In this document: positions 12,599 through 23,024 of the stretch, one piece after another
Layout of the letters: each line of letters starts with the position of its first letter
Numbering within the stretch: position 1 is the stretch's first letter
From: Sabellastarte sp. h YS-2021
Lineage: Eukaryota > Annelida > Polychaeta > Sabellida > Sabellidae
DNA length: 64,000 nucleotides
NCBI GenBank assembly: GCA_964017235.1
Contig: OZ024938.1
Span: 6,005,454 to 6,069,453 of the forward strand
Direction: 5' to 3'
Notes under the pieces: model-generated
What the model saw: only the letters and a program-made list of their open reading frames with translations
Told to the model about the DNA's origin: nothing
The model's database searches: none
Made by a program: the position numbers and the translations under genes

Positions 12599-13822
12599 CT
12601 ACTGAGGAGGCTGCTGCTGCTGTTGAGGCGGTGCTGTGGTGGTGATAGTGAAGAGTTGCGGCTGCTGCTGCTGCTGCTGAGGCTGCTCAATGATCTGTGT
12701 AGATATCAGATCTGGTAGCTGGCTTAGTATTCCACTTAAGTTGTGTCTACTGTCCTCGTCCTGTACTGTTAGAACTGATGGAGGGTTGCCAAAGCCAAGA
12801 GGGCTGGGTGTGTAGTAGACATAACTGCTGCTAGCTGCTGCTTGGGTGGAAGTAGATGCCTGTGGAGTGGTTGTTGGCAGTATCCCGACCCTCTGGGACT
12901 CCGTGGTAATAGTGGCTGATCTTCTGGGTAGTGCTTGACGTCTACAGTTGCTTTTAATGCTTTCAATATCTCTAAAAATTCTGCCTTTGAGCTCCTCAAA
13001 TTCCTCTTGGGTCATCTTTTCAGCCTCTGATGCCACGTAGTCAAAGAAGGGCTGCCTCTCTGACTTCTGCTGCAGGAAACCTGAGATCAATGTCCTCATC
13101 TGGTCAAAGTGCTCGAGTATCTTGGAGTCTGTTGAAACTGGTGTGGATGTGAACATAGGTTGACTCCTACTCTCCCTGAGGACACTGGACTCAAGGTGTT
13201 CTGTATCAGTAGTAGATCCACGAGATTCGTCCTGCTTGCTGGTGTTTGGACTGGCCTTGAACCCTGAACTTCTGCTGGCCCCCTTTCATCTGATGTGGGT
13301 CTTAAGGAAACCCATCTGCTGGTAGACCCAGGACTGTCTCTTGGTGATCTCCCTTGGGGCTTGGCCAGATTGTAGTTTTGACAGCTTGCCATAACGCGTT
13401 CGCTGGGATTCGAACCATCTTCTGACATCAAAGGGCTGGAGCTTCAGTTCTGCAGAGATTTCTGCCCAGAGAGCCTCCTTCTTCTGTCTGTCGTGGAAAC
13501 GTGCATGCTCCTTGTTGTAGAGCTCTGGATGCTCCTTCACAAACTCCACATTTGCAGTTTCTTGGCTGTCAGTGAAAGTTGCACAGACACTGGCTCTCTT
13601 GGCTGCCGAGTGACTCTCTGAATCCTTCTCACACCTCTCTTCTTCTTCGCAAGCTTCCTCAGTAAGTTCCAATCGCTCCTCAGCCTCTTGTGTACCCTCC
13701 TCTGTACCCTGCTCCGTCCTTTCCTCCATCCTTTCCTCCACCTCTCCACTTTCCTTCTCCCTCTCCTCTTGCCTCTCATTCATCTTCTTCTTTCCTCTCT
13801 TCCCTCCTTTCTCTTTCCTCAT
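12599..13822 (-). pseudogene. Harbinger-associated MADF/Myb-like DNA-binding protein, one internal stop
   Basis: In PIF/Harbinger elements a second protein with a MADF/Myb-SANT-like domain binds DNA and recruits the transposase to the nucleus and transposon ends. From the first ATG (13820-13822) the product has a highly charged Glu/Arg/Lys N-terminus (~75 residues), then a MADF-like domain of about 80 residues running from VEFVKEHPELYNKEHARF through LWAEISAEL and RRWFESQRTRYGKL to RQSWVYQQMGFL. TGA at 13286-13288 follows directly. The same frame stays open past it for another 228 codons to TAG at 12599-12601, containing a helical segment (FFDYVASEAEKMTQEEFEEL) and a Gln-rich C-terminus (PQQQQQQPQLF). 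One nonsense change therefore breaks an otherwise intact gene of ~407 codons. An upstream exon cannot be excluded, because the frame is open for six codons before the ATG. Confidence 0.85.
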
Positions 13823-14628
13823 TACTCCAGTCAATAGCAAAAAAAAGTAAAAAACTAAAATGTGTCTCCTAACTGTAAAATTTGCCTTAAGCTCAAGTAT
13901 TATATGATATTTAAAAAGTGAAAACCCCTACAAAACAGAGACAAACGTCTCTCAGTAGCCAACCAGTCAGTAAACAGCGAGAATGTGTGCGCGATCGCTT
14001 ATATAGTCTCAGACCCCCTCATTACCTCGTTTTAATTTCCGGCGCACAAAAAACAGTCGGCTCTTAATCGGTTCTTAGTCCCAGGCCTCTTGGGGCGTTC
14101 TCAGACTGCTGCAGACTAAATTTGTGTTTTCCCAGGCGGCCTGAGGACTCCAGCTTGGATTGGTTAGGGTCGGCTTCTCTTTGTCGGGGCTTAGTCCCAG
14201 ACCCAGATTTCTTAGTCCCACGACACCTGAGACGGTCTGAGGCTTCCCGGGACTAATGAAACCGATTCACTTTCACACGCATGAAACTTCAAAGATCTGT
14301 TATGAGTCGGGGACTGCCAAACAGGCTTCCTGGGACTAAGCTACGGAGGCCTGGGACTAAGGGTCGCAGGACGCCCGGGACAACATAGGACTGTGTAAAT
14401 TTGGTTCTGAGGAGGCCTGAGGAAGCCTGGGACTGGACATTTTGTTGTCGGCAGGAAATAAGAATCGGTTTGGGTCGTGAGAAATATCAAACATGTTTGA
14501 TTTCTCTCACGGCCACAACTGACAACTACCGACCCTTACAGGACGTCTGGGACTAAGCAAATATTTGAAACCAACTCCCAAAAACCCTTAATCGGGGAGC
14601 TTAGTCATGTGGTGGAACACCCACATAA

Positions 14629-15309
14629 GAGAGGCTTTACATAGCAAGAAGGTTGTATTTTAACAGTAAGTGATACTTACAGCAGTCATAACTGCAATCA
14701 TTGTAGTTATGTCAAGTTTACAGTATCACGTGACTAAAACTGGTAAATCTATAAATAGTTTGATTAGTTTCGCACTCAACATCAGAGCTTCCTGTGATAG
14801 AAAATGATCAGCATACTTCAGTGTATAAATAAATAGCGTGTTTGAATGCATTTGTTACACTGTTTATACCCGGCAGAATTCAAATAATGCCGAGAGTGCC
14901 ATTAGGAGCGAGGGCATTATGAAAGCATTTTTGGCAGGCATAAACATGGTAACAAATGTCCGAGCATGAGGCATTTATTACTATTATAAAGACCGGCCTA
15001 CCTGCTTTAAAGAAATGTCCCTTTGTTTTTATGAGGTTACACAAACATTGAATCCACCATATTGGATGTTTTGCATGCCTGATCGGAAAGCAGACGACTT
15101 TACTACCAACATACAATCGAGAAAAATTCGAAACAGCACTTCCGGTTTTCAGGAGGCATTTCTTATTCTATTTAAGCCCACTGATTGTATGCCCACAGAA
15201 GCGTTTTCGTTTACTGTGCACTTCCGGTTTTTATAATGCTACATATGTTAAACTGATTGGTTAGCATCTCATCATATGACCATTTATAAAAACAATTTTC
15301 ATTAGGCTG
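14629..15309. other. Non-coding interval
   Basis: Host DNA between the Harbinger right end and the next SINE. Nothing recognisable. Confidence 0.4.
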
Positions 15310-15324
15310 TAATAGGCCAGAGAA

Positions 15325-15547
15325 GGGTCACAGTGGCAGAGTGGTAACACTCTCACCTCCCACCTCTGAGGCTGGGGTTCAGTTCCCGTCACAGCCTCAA
15401 ATGGGAAAGCTGGTAGTACCTTGCCGTTGGTCGGCAGTTTACAGTACAGAACTGTATGTACTGGTTTCCTCTGCCCTTTCAACTACCCATCGTCATTTGA
15501 CCTGTACAGTGTTGAAAGTGACATATAACCCCAAATAAATAAATAAA
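15325..15547 (+). repeat. tRNA-derived SINE family 1, copy a
   Basis: The tRNA-like head has the A box TGGCAGAGTGGTAA and B box GGTTCAGTTCCC, followed by the family body (GGCAGTTTACAGTACAGAAC, ACTGGTTTCCTCTGCCC, CCTGTACAGTGTTGAAAG) and an (AAAT)n tail. Flanking TAATAGGCCAGAG (15310-15322) and TAACAGGCCAGAG (15550-15562) form a 12/13-bp target duplication. Pol III promoter boxes are visible; activity is unknown. Confidence 0.9.
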
Positions 15548-16250
15548 GGTAACAGGCCAGAGGGCTGCATCGCTTTCAATGATCTGCCACTCAAATGAAA
15601 ATTGAAAGGGTGGCATAACTTTTTTGTTATATAAATATTTTATGCAACGCAGGTAATGTTTTAAAGGTCTTAATTGTCTTGATTTCCAATGTGTGTACAG
15701 TGACAAACAATGACACTGAAACAGATGGCTTTATAATCAGAAATAAAACAAGTACAGACTGTGTTGTCAATAAACAAATGCTTGAATTTAAGGAGAAATT
15801 CATCAGTTGAGTCTATGCTTGCGTGAGGTTACTACTGGAAACACTATTATCAACATAATCGCAAACGGGATATAATCTCAGTTAAGAAAAAAACTACGAA
15901 TTATTTGTCTGAGTTTAAGAATCTTTTTAAATACGGGCCCGGAAGAGAGTCTTGAAAAGCAATAAGCTGTTCATTGTCTGAGCCAAGTACATGCACTAAA
16001 ACACAAATCGCACCAATTGGTTTACAATATAGTACAACTGATGTTTACTATTCCAACAAAATGTTGGAGTTTGTACTTTACTGAGTTATTAAATTTATCC
16101 ATCTAGCAGAATTTGACTCATTACTGTAACATAAAACTATCCTTTCATCTGTGCTGACCAAGTTAAGATCTCTAATACTCCCATCACATTACAGTTGGTA
16201 ATAGCTATGGTTACAACAGTGTAGTGAGATATGTTCCTTGAATAAACATA

Positions 16251-16484
16251 AGGGGCATGGTGGCAGAGTGGTAACACTCTCGCCTCCCACCTCTGAGGCC
16301 AGGGTTCGATCCCCGTCAAGGCCTTATGTGGGAAAGCTGGTAGTTGCTTGCCGTTGGTTGGCAGTTTACAGTACAGAACCCTAGCGAACTCTATGTACTG
16401 GTTTCCTCTGCCCTTCCAACTACCCATCGTGATATGACCTGTACAGTGTTGAAAGCGACGTAAAACCCCAAATAAATAAATAAA
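16251..16484 (+). repeat. tRNA-derived SINE family 1, copy b (perfect TSD)
   Basis: Full-length copy: A box TGGCAGAGTGGTAA, B box GGTTCGATCCC (closest in the window to consensus), body and (AAAT)n tail. It is bounded by a perfect 13-bp duplication TTGAATAAACATA (16238-16250 and 16485-16497). The intact B box and perfect TSD make it the youngest-looking copy here. Confidence 0.93.
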
Positions 16485-16497
16485 TTGAATAAACATA

Positions 16498-17106
16498 AAT
16501 ACCCTTAGAATCTTACTGGATGCCAATCTTACTTGACACTTACAGGGATGACCCCAGAGAGACAAGATTTGATGAGCCCCGACCTTTCTTTAACAGTGGA
16601 ACAGCCACCTAACCAATCCTTTTCTACAGCAAAACATAAAGTTTCAAACAGTTAAAATGTCTGCCTACAATAGGCAATATGAAGGTCATCACAAATTACC
16701 ACTCATAACTGCCTTTAACCACAAGTTGTCATAATATTTCTCTCTTCTGACGCTTTTCCTCCCAATTCTGTGTCATTCTGTATCTTAACGTGTCTCCGCT
16801 CCAGTTTTATGATATCCTATTTTACTGCACCTTTACTGTGTTAAGCTATGGACAAACTTATCTCCACTGACTCCAATCCTGATTCCTGTTCACTTCTCTA
16901 GATATACATTTTGCCTGGTAACACACTACAGAGGCTGCTATGATCATAAATACAGACAACATTAAATTTGCCAGAATTCGCCGAAAAAAGGCGGGAAAGT
17001 GTGGTCAGGTGATTAAAAGATATTCATACATCTATGGGATTCGACTGTCCTGATATCAAGCAAAGAAAGATTACACTGAAAATACCTTATGAAGTGGTGG
17101 AGATAA
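16498..17106. other. Non-coding interval
   Basis: No coding or repeat signal recognised between the SINE and the inverted-repeat element at 17109. Confidence 0.4.
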
Positions 17107-17108
17107 TA

Positions 17109-17772
17109 GAGAGTTTAAAATACCCGTACACGTGATGACCTGTACGCCAAAACTACAAGTACAGGTACACGTTCCAGTTGAGGGGCTTTTCAGTTAAAAT
17201 ACACGTTTGGTGTTGATGAGAGTGAAGGGACTAACTATTCACTTTTTTATATTCATAATTTTATTGTTAATTCACAAATGACCAAAACACTGCACTTTCA
17301 CATTTATCACCTTAAAAAGTAAAACACATATGGTAAGAAAAACCACAGCATAAATGTAAACACTAACATACAGTTTCATCAAACATGCAAAACACATGAA
17401 AACTCTTCCATGCTCACACCCATACCAATATTCAATAGGTCGCACCTTCATGGGCCATAATTTTATACAGAAATACCAAGATTTTACAAGATTTTTTAAA
17501 CAAAACTTTTTACCAGGAAAGGTTGTCCTGATTAAATTTTTTATATAAATAAGGTTTAAAAGCATATTAAGCTCCCACTTTTCTGCAATATTCATGCATA
17601 TAGTCTGTTATAAAAGCTAGAAAACCAGTTTTACTTTATCAGTTTTGATGAACTTCAAAACACCTCCTTCACGTTGTAAAACTTCAAGCTAGAAGTGCTA
17701 CCTGTGAGCTGATGACGTCATTATTACACTTTGCAGTACCGGTCACAACGGGAACGGGTATTTTAAACTCTC
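17109..17772. mobile_element. TA-flanked inverted-repeat element, 664 bp
   Basis: The left end reads GAGAGTTTAAAATACCCGTA and the right end, reverse complemented, GAGAGTTTAAAATACCCGTT. Identity covers 19 bp, then partial similarity. TA dinucleotides flank both ends (17107-17108, 17773-17774), compatible with a Tc1/mariner-type target. A 107-codon Lys/Phe/Ile-rich minus-strand ORF inside (17272-17595) does not resemble a transposase, so the element is non-autonomous or its superfamily is unknown. Confidence 0.6.
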
Positions 17773-17774
17773 TA

Positions 17775-18959
17775 ATGTTTCATTAATTACCTCCAAATTG
17801 GCTACCAGTAGGGGAGAATGAATGCAATCTTTGAAGAACCTTCTACAACAAAGGAAGAATCACTTGAGAACAAGGAAGAATGTCTGGCGAATTTACTATG
17901 ACCAGGAAAGTAATATGACTGGCTGAAAATTACCCTGCAGCAGAACCACAACATAGAAGTATATGCTACCTACAGTGGCGAATTGCCATGGCGAATTTAA
18001 AAATCACAAAAATTCAGCTAATACAGGTGACATCAGGTCGTTGTCATAGTGAAGTACTGAATGATGAAGCAGACTGAAGACAAACAGACAATAATCCACC
18101 AAGAATATTGAAAACTTTGATATTCCAGATATCCCCCAATGAAATTTGTCGCCATGTGACCTGGCCATTAAGTGGAGGTGTGTAGCTAGAATTTACATCA
18201 GGCGCATAGCATTCTGACCCAGTTCAGTTTTTCTTACTCTCCAAAACCCCCCAAAATACCACGCATAGTGTGATTGAGAATTAGATTTACATTCTAATTC
18301 TTCAATAAAGAGGCTTGCTTTGTTAAGTGTCCAGACACTGTTGCAGCTTTGATGAGATATCTCCATTTGTTTGAACTGAGATCAACAGAATCAACAAAGA
18401 TGTGGAGTTGCTTGCTCACAGTTCTAATATTTGCTATGTGCTATAATGAGAGTGAAGCTACCTGTCCCCAACAAATAGCCAAACTCAGTATTCATCCAAA
18501 AAGTTATGAAATAAAGTCTAAGATGTTAACGCTGAGACTGGTTGGCAATTCACAAACTAGTTGAGATTAGATTTAGTTTCAAACTTTAGACTGAGACGTT
18601 GTTGTCTCAAGTTTTTTTGAAAGAAATGTTAATGGAGGAAGATATATACTAATATGAGTTATGGTTTAACATTAAGTGAATTCCAGTGAATTCAGTCATA
18701 GCAACAGACTGTTTCTAGTATTCATGGCCACCAAAAGGTTGGCAGCAAGAGTTTTGCAGCTATGACATCACCCAAGTGGACTTGGTAACCACTTATAGTG
18801 AGGGCAAGAACATCCATGGCTTCTTTAGGAAACAAATTAAAGATTCATCTTTTCAGGCTTGCCTTCCCATAACCATAACACTATATATATTTTTTTCTTT
18901 TTCCTGGTGGATGATGTTTTGGTGTTCACCTCCTTCTTGCTTTTGAACCACTGCTTTAT
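17775..18959. other. Non-coding interval with a possible signal-peptide ORF and LINE-like remnant
   Basis: The ORF at 18349-18564 (+) contains MWSCLLTVLIFAMCYNESEA, which looks like a cleavable signal peptide, but no convincing splice donor follows and it stops after 71 codons; it is not called a gene. At about 18826-18872 the + strand reads like the last residues of a LINE reverse-transcriptase ORF (FRKQIKDSSFQACLP). Nothing else is recognised. Confidence 0.35.
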
Positions 18960-19178
18960 GGGCCACAGTGGCACAGTGGTAAGACTCTCCTTCCGAATTC
19001 CAATCCCGGCCTGACCTCAAGTGGGAAAGCTGGTAGTTGCTTCACATTGGTCAGCAGTTTACAGTAAAGAACCTTGTCCAACTGGATGTACTGGTTTCTT
19101 CTGCTTTCTAACTAACCATCACAATATAACCAATATAAAGGTACTAGGCATGATGTTAAACGCTAAGTAAGTAAATAA
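18960..19178 (+). repeat. tRNA-derived SINE family 1, copy c (diverged)
   Basis: Begins GGGCCACAGTGGCACAGTGG and continues with the family body (GGGAAAGCTGGTAGTTGC, CAGCAGTTTACAGTAAAGAA, GTACTGGTTTCTTCTGC). The B box region is shortened and the tail is GTAAGTAAATAA, so it is an older copy. It abuts the 3' end of the LINE at 19180. Confidence 0.8.
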
Positions 19179-19179
19179 C

Positions 19180-20735
19180 CTAATCTAATCTATTGCTTTG
19201 CAGGCGCGTTATCTTCCCTACAAAGGGGAAATCAGTGTGCTAGTTAACAAAATTCATTTATCATAAGGAGGGGTGGTCAATGTCAGTAATCCGGAGTCAC
19301 GAGTGTGACCAAAATGGCAGTAGAGTAAGTTGGGAAACTGGAGTTTTTTAGGTGTTCCACAGAACTGGGGCATAGTGAATGAAAGAATTAGAAAAGCGTT
19401 TGATTGTTTTATGCACTCTAAGGTCAAATGTGGGGTATGAAGGAATTTATGTTTGGGGGTGTTTCGCCTTGTATTTCTGGAAGAGGTGTAGGGGTGAATT
19501 AATTCTCTTATGCCCTTGTTCCACCAAAGGATTAAGCCCCGATCCTGTCGGCGACCCTTAATCGTGGGTAGTCTTGGAAAAAATGGAAAAAAAATTGACC
19601 AATGGGGTGGAAGACAGAATCGGTATGAAGGTCTGGGATTAACTACAGATCGGCCTCAGGACGCCCCAGGAGGCCCCAGACAGTCCCTAACTGGTCTGGG
19701 ACTAAGAACCGACTAAGCCATTTTTGTGGTCGGTTTGAACCACGATCCTGTCGTAGACAAACCGACTGGGTCCCAGGACGCCTCAGGCCTCCTGGGACTA
19801 AGAGCCGACTAACCCAGGATTAAGTCCCGACCCCACAAGGTGTCCTGAGGCGTCCCCAGGCGTCCCCAGACCGAGATAGCCGATTTTTGTTTTGCAATGG
19901 GACTAAGGGTCGCAGGAGGCCTGGGACTAAGAATAGAGGGTCTGGGACTAAGGGTCGGCGACTAAGGGTCGCAGGCGGCCTGGGACCACATAGGACTGTG
20001 TAAATTTGATCTGAGGAGGCCTGAGGACGCCTGGGACTGGACATTTTGTTTATGGCGGGAAAAAATAATCGGTTGGGGTCGTGTGAAATATCAAACATGT
20101 TTGATTTCTCACACGGCCCCAACCGACCACAACCGACCCTTACAGAAGGTCTGGGACTAAGCAAATATTTCAAACCGACCCTCAAAAACCCTTAATCGGG
20201 AGCCTTAGTCGTGTGGTGGAACACCCACATTAGGTAAGCTGGTTGACCTTGCCTTAGGATTTTGTATGTAATAAGGCCTATTTCAAATTGTATCCTGTAC
20301 CTGACTGTGAGCCAATGGAGTTTTTTTTTCAATTGAGGGGTAATGTGGGAGAATTTTGAGGAATGGGTGACAACCTGGCAGAATGAGTTTTGGACCCGCT
20401 GTAATCTTCTTAACTCAAAATCAGAGAGTGATATGAACAGGGAATTGCAATAGTTCAATCTGTTACTCACCAAAGCATTTGCTAAAAGAACTAACGTTTT
20501 AAGATCTAGAAGGGGACGAATTCTGGAGCAGGAACTCTGGTAGACTTTATGAACTGTGGCACGTGGTCTGAAAGGGTGAAGTTAGAACTGAACACCACTC
20601 TGAGGTTTTTGACACTTTGTGCTGGTGAGATCTTAATTCCAAGTATATTAATTGGAAAGTGGAACAATGCTTCTTGAAAAATCAATACTTTCAAAGATGT
20701 ATACACCAACTTGGTGCAATGTTAATGTATAATAT
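19180..20735 (-). pseudogene. 5'-truncated LINE (CR1/L2-like) reverse-transcriptase 3' end, split by a MITE
   Basis: On the minus strand 20735-20233 encodes the C-terminal part of a non-LTR reverse transcriptase: SVKNLRVVFSSNFTLSDHV, then after a frameshift near 20540 the conserved VSNRLNYCNSLFISLSDFEL, LRRLQRVQNSFCQVV and KLHWLTVRYRIQFEIGLITYK. The frame is interrupted by the element at 19511-20229 and resumes at 19507 with RELIHPYTSSRNTRRNTPK, then (another frameshift) HYAPVLWNT, a conserved LINE end motif. The 3' tail matches 43930-44076 and ends in TAGATTAG-type repeats near 19180. Upstream domains are absent, as expected for 5' truncation. This copy is dead. Confidence 0.85.
19511..20229. 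mobile_element. Harbinger-derived MITE, 719 bp, inserted in a LINE
   Basis: Both ends match the 4.8-kb Harbinger element: the left starts TGCCCTTGTTCCACCAAAGG and the right, reverse complemented, TGTGGGTGTTCCACCACACG. TTA flanks both sides (19508-19510, 20230-20232). The interior shares the subterminal sequences of the autonomous element, including many copies of CTGGGACTAAG, but has no coding sequence. It is therefore an internal-deletion derivative that could be moved by Harbinger proteins supplied elsewhere. The host site is inside the LINE reading frame; removing the element and one TTA restores continuous frame. Confidence 0.93.
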
Positions 20736-22367
20736 CTAATTACAGTGTATGTGACATTAAAATGGATCATCATTAATCAATAATTTTATTGATGAATATT
20801 CATGTTGATCATATTAACACAATACAATAACTGAAATCAGAAGCAATACACTGATATGTAACTGATATGTACAATGAAACGCGATAGCAGCATGGTATTA
20901 AAATACTCATTAAACATCTTTCCTATTCCCTTTTATTCTTTTATTTTTAGAATTTACTGAGGAAAGTATATTTCTTGAAGAAAAAAGTAAGAAGTTAACA
21001 AAGTTACAAAAATATTCAACATTCTACAAATAAAGATGACACATTGCATAAATTCCTGTTTAGAAAACGCATCATGCTTGTAATTTTAGATGTTGACAAT
21101 CATAAAGACATGTGGGAAAAACCTATATAGAAAATACTATTTTTTTGGCAATTTCTAAAATTTCCCTGTCATTTGAAAATCTATAATTTTCCTCATTTTA
21201 AGAATGAGAATATTTCGAAAGTATAGACCTAAAAACTGCCTGCTAAGATATACACACTGGTTTTAACTTTACAATTCATTCTAACATGACACGGATGTGT
21301 CCGCGAATCTGATTGGTCGAAAGCTATGGTAAAATCCCAATATACTTGTTCGTTGTAATTGCCCTCTGCATAAAGAATGGATGAAACAGCCTTCATAAAA
21401 TCGTTTAATATCAGCAAATTTGCATTTATTAATAACATTAAAATATTTTGTCATGTTAGAATAGGAATAACACCCTCATAAACATGATATAGGCAGAATT
21501 TTACCATGGTTTGAGATTATTACCATGGTTTGAAGGCTGTTATTCTTTAAATTTCATATGCATAAGCAATCATACTTCCTAGCCTGTTTCAAACTTGTGG
21601 GCTGACAGATCCTGCCAAAGAAGGCGGGAAAAATATAATGTCCCCTAAAAACACATGCTTTGTCCTGAATGACAACACCAGTCATATGACTGAAAGGTTA
21701 GGCCTTACAGCCTCTTCCCAACAAGCAGGATTCTTAAAGATCATTCATAGCTCCAAAACACATTCACCTTATGGAGGAACAGATGGTTAAACTTCAGGAT
21801 GGTATAGGTTTTCTACTGAGGTAAAATCACTTGGCCAGATCAAACGGGAAAACTGTTGTATCACTAAAAGACAGGTTGTCATATTTGCACTATGGCAGCA
21901 GACCGTACAAATTATATTTTTTAAGCAAAATAAATCTGATGTTTTCAATAAAATTTTGTGTTCCTAATTTGTATTATATTAATATTGATGTTGTTTCCTT
22001 CTGAAAAACACTTACTGATTTTAGTGTAACATCATTTGAAAACATATCTTCGTCCTTAATTCGGACTTCCCCAGTTCATGACGAAGGTTGGAACCCACAA
22101 AGCAAGAGTTGTAATGCAAGTGCCTTATCCAGTATTCAGTCCGGCCCCATTTTTGTCGGATGGGAATTTGCAATTGCTGAATTAAGATGAACTAAAGAAT
22201 AAATTAACAGATTAACACACATTGGCTTGATCTACCAAAATATGATCCTGTTCAGGAATACATGATCGTTTTTTTCTGATTTTCTTTGTTACTATCTGTA
22301 TCCATAACTGAAAACCTATTTGTCATATCAAGGTTGTATTTCCACACAAGTCGATGTTTGCCCAGAG
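20736..22367. other. Non-coding interval
   Basis: AT-rich DNA upstream of the LINE fragment, reaching the 3' end of the minus-strand three-exon gene. TTACCATGGTTTGA occurs twice in tandem near 21503-21535. No gene or RNA recognised. Confidence 0.45.
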
Positions 22368-22373
22368 TTTATT
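22368..22373 (-). terminator. Polyadenylation signal for the three-exon gene
   Basis: AATAAA on the minus strand about 340 bp past the TGA stop at 22714; ATTAAA (22400-22405) is an alternative. Confidence 0.45.
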
Positions 22374-22713
22374 CCTCTACAATGCTAACCTGGATCCAGT
22401 TTAATAGTCCCTATTAAGATTTGGATCAAAATTCTTCAACTTTTCTCCAGAATTATGAAGGTTTCAACAAAACTGGCAATTTACACCAGGGGTTAAAATT
22501 TCTCAGAATTTATATAAACTAGAAAGTGTCACAAACTATGAAGTTTTTAACAACATATCCCAATAAACATTTGTCAATCACATGACTTTTATCTGCTCAT
22601 ATTTACCGTATTTTAGGGTGATTTCAGTGGTTTGAGTGTCAGACCTGTCAATCAAATCTACCATAATAAACTAGCAAGTGGGCGGAGCCTATTCTATGGT
22701 CCATATACAACTA

Positions 22714-23024
22714 TCATCTGTGTGTATTCAATGGAAACAATCCATTCTTCTTCACATTGTTATTCAAGGCACCGTTCGGTCTTGCCGTAAAACTTGCCTG
22801 GCTTACGGCTTTTCCGTTTGGCCGTAAGATCAGTTCACCATTGGCTATCTTTTCAAACTCATTCTTTTGGTTCTTGATACAAGCACGAATGTACTTGTTT
22901 CTCACTTCCTGGGGTTCAGGGTCAATTTCCTCTCCGTTCTTGATCACTTTATGCCACACCCAGGATTTGGTTTCCACGCGAGGCTTCATCTCACCGCGAG
23001 CCATGCATCCTTCTAACATGCTTC
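22714..23024 (-). CDS. Exon 3 (last) of unrecognised three-exon gene
   Basis: The acceptor TTCTTTTGTTCACACAG ends at 23025. The exon starts GA, which completes the codon begun by the last base of exon 2 (G+GA = Gly), then reads SMLEGCMARGEMKPRVE and WVWHKVIKNGEE and ends in NPHT-free Lys/Asn-rich sequence (NNNVKKNGLFPLNTHR) with TGA at 22714-22716. There are no internal stops. The segment is basic and hydrophilic, with no signal or membrane segment, and contains a short internal echo RPNGKAV / RPNGALN. Family not recognised; see exon 1. Confidence 0.85.

Larger units (their letters stand above)
9816..14625. mobile_element. Full-length PIF/Harbinger DNA transposon (degenerate)
   Basis: The left end starts TGCCCCTGTTCCACCAAAGG and the right end, reverse complemented, TGTGGGTGTTCCACCACATG; about 24 of the first 30 positions agree (GACTAAG also shared). 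TAA flanks both ends (9813-9815 and 14626-14628), the 3-bp TWA target duplication typical of PIF/Harbinger. Inside are two convergent genes: a DDE transposase (+) and a MADF/Myb-like protein (-), the standard two-gene content of this superfamily. Subterminal DNA, especially 14030-14600, is packed with variants of CTGGGACTAAG in both orientations, plausible transposase-complex binding sites. Both genes carry disabling changes, so this copy is not autonomous. The boundaries, TSD and genes are seen directly; the binding-site role is inference. Confidence 0.93.

Noticed and set aside
12530..13872. Several ORFs of 60-111 codons on both strands within the MADF-like gene
   Set aside because: They overlap the conserved minus-strand frame in other frames and lack the conserved motifs; shadows.
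17272..17595. 107-codon minus-strand ORF inside the TA-flanked element as a transposase
   Set aside because: No DDE/D-like motif or helix-turn-helix seen; composition is random-looking.
18349..18564. Secreted protein first exon (signal-peptide-like MWSCLLTVLIFAMCYNESEA)
   Set aside because: No splice donor before the stop and no continuing exon; hydrophobic ORF starts are common by chance.
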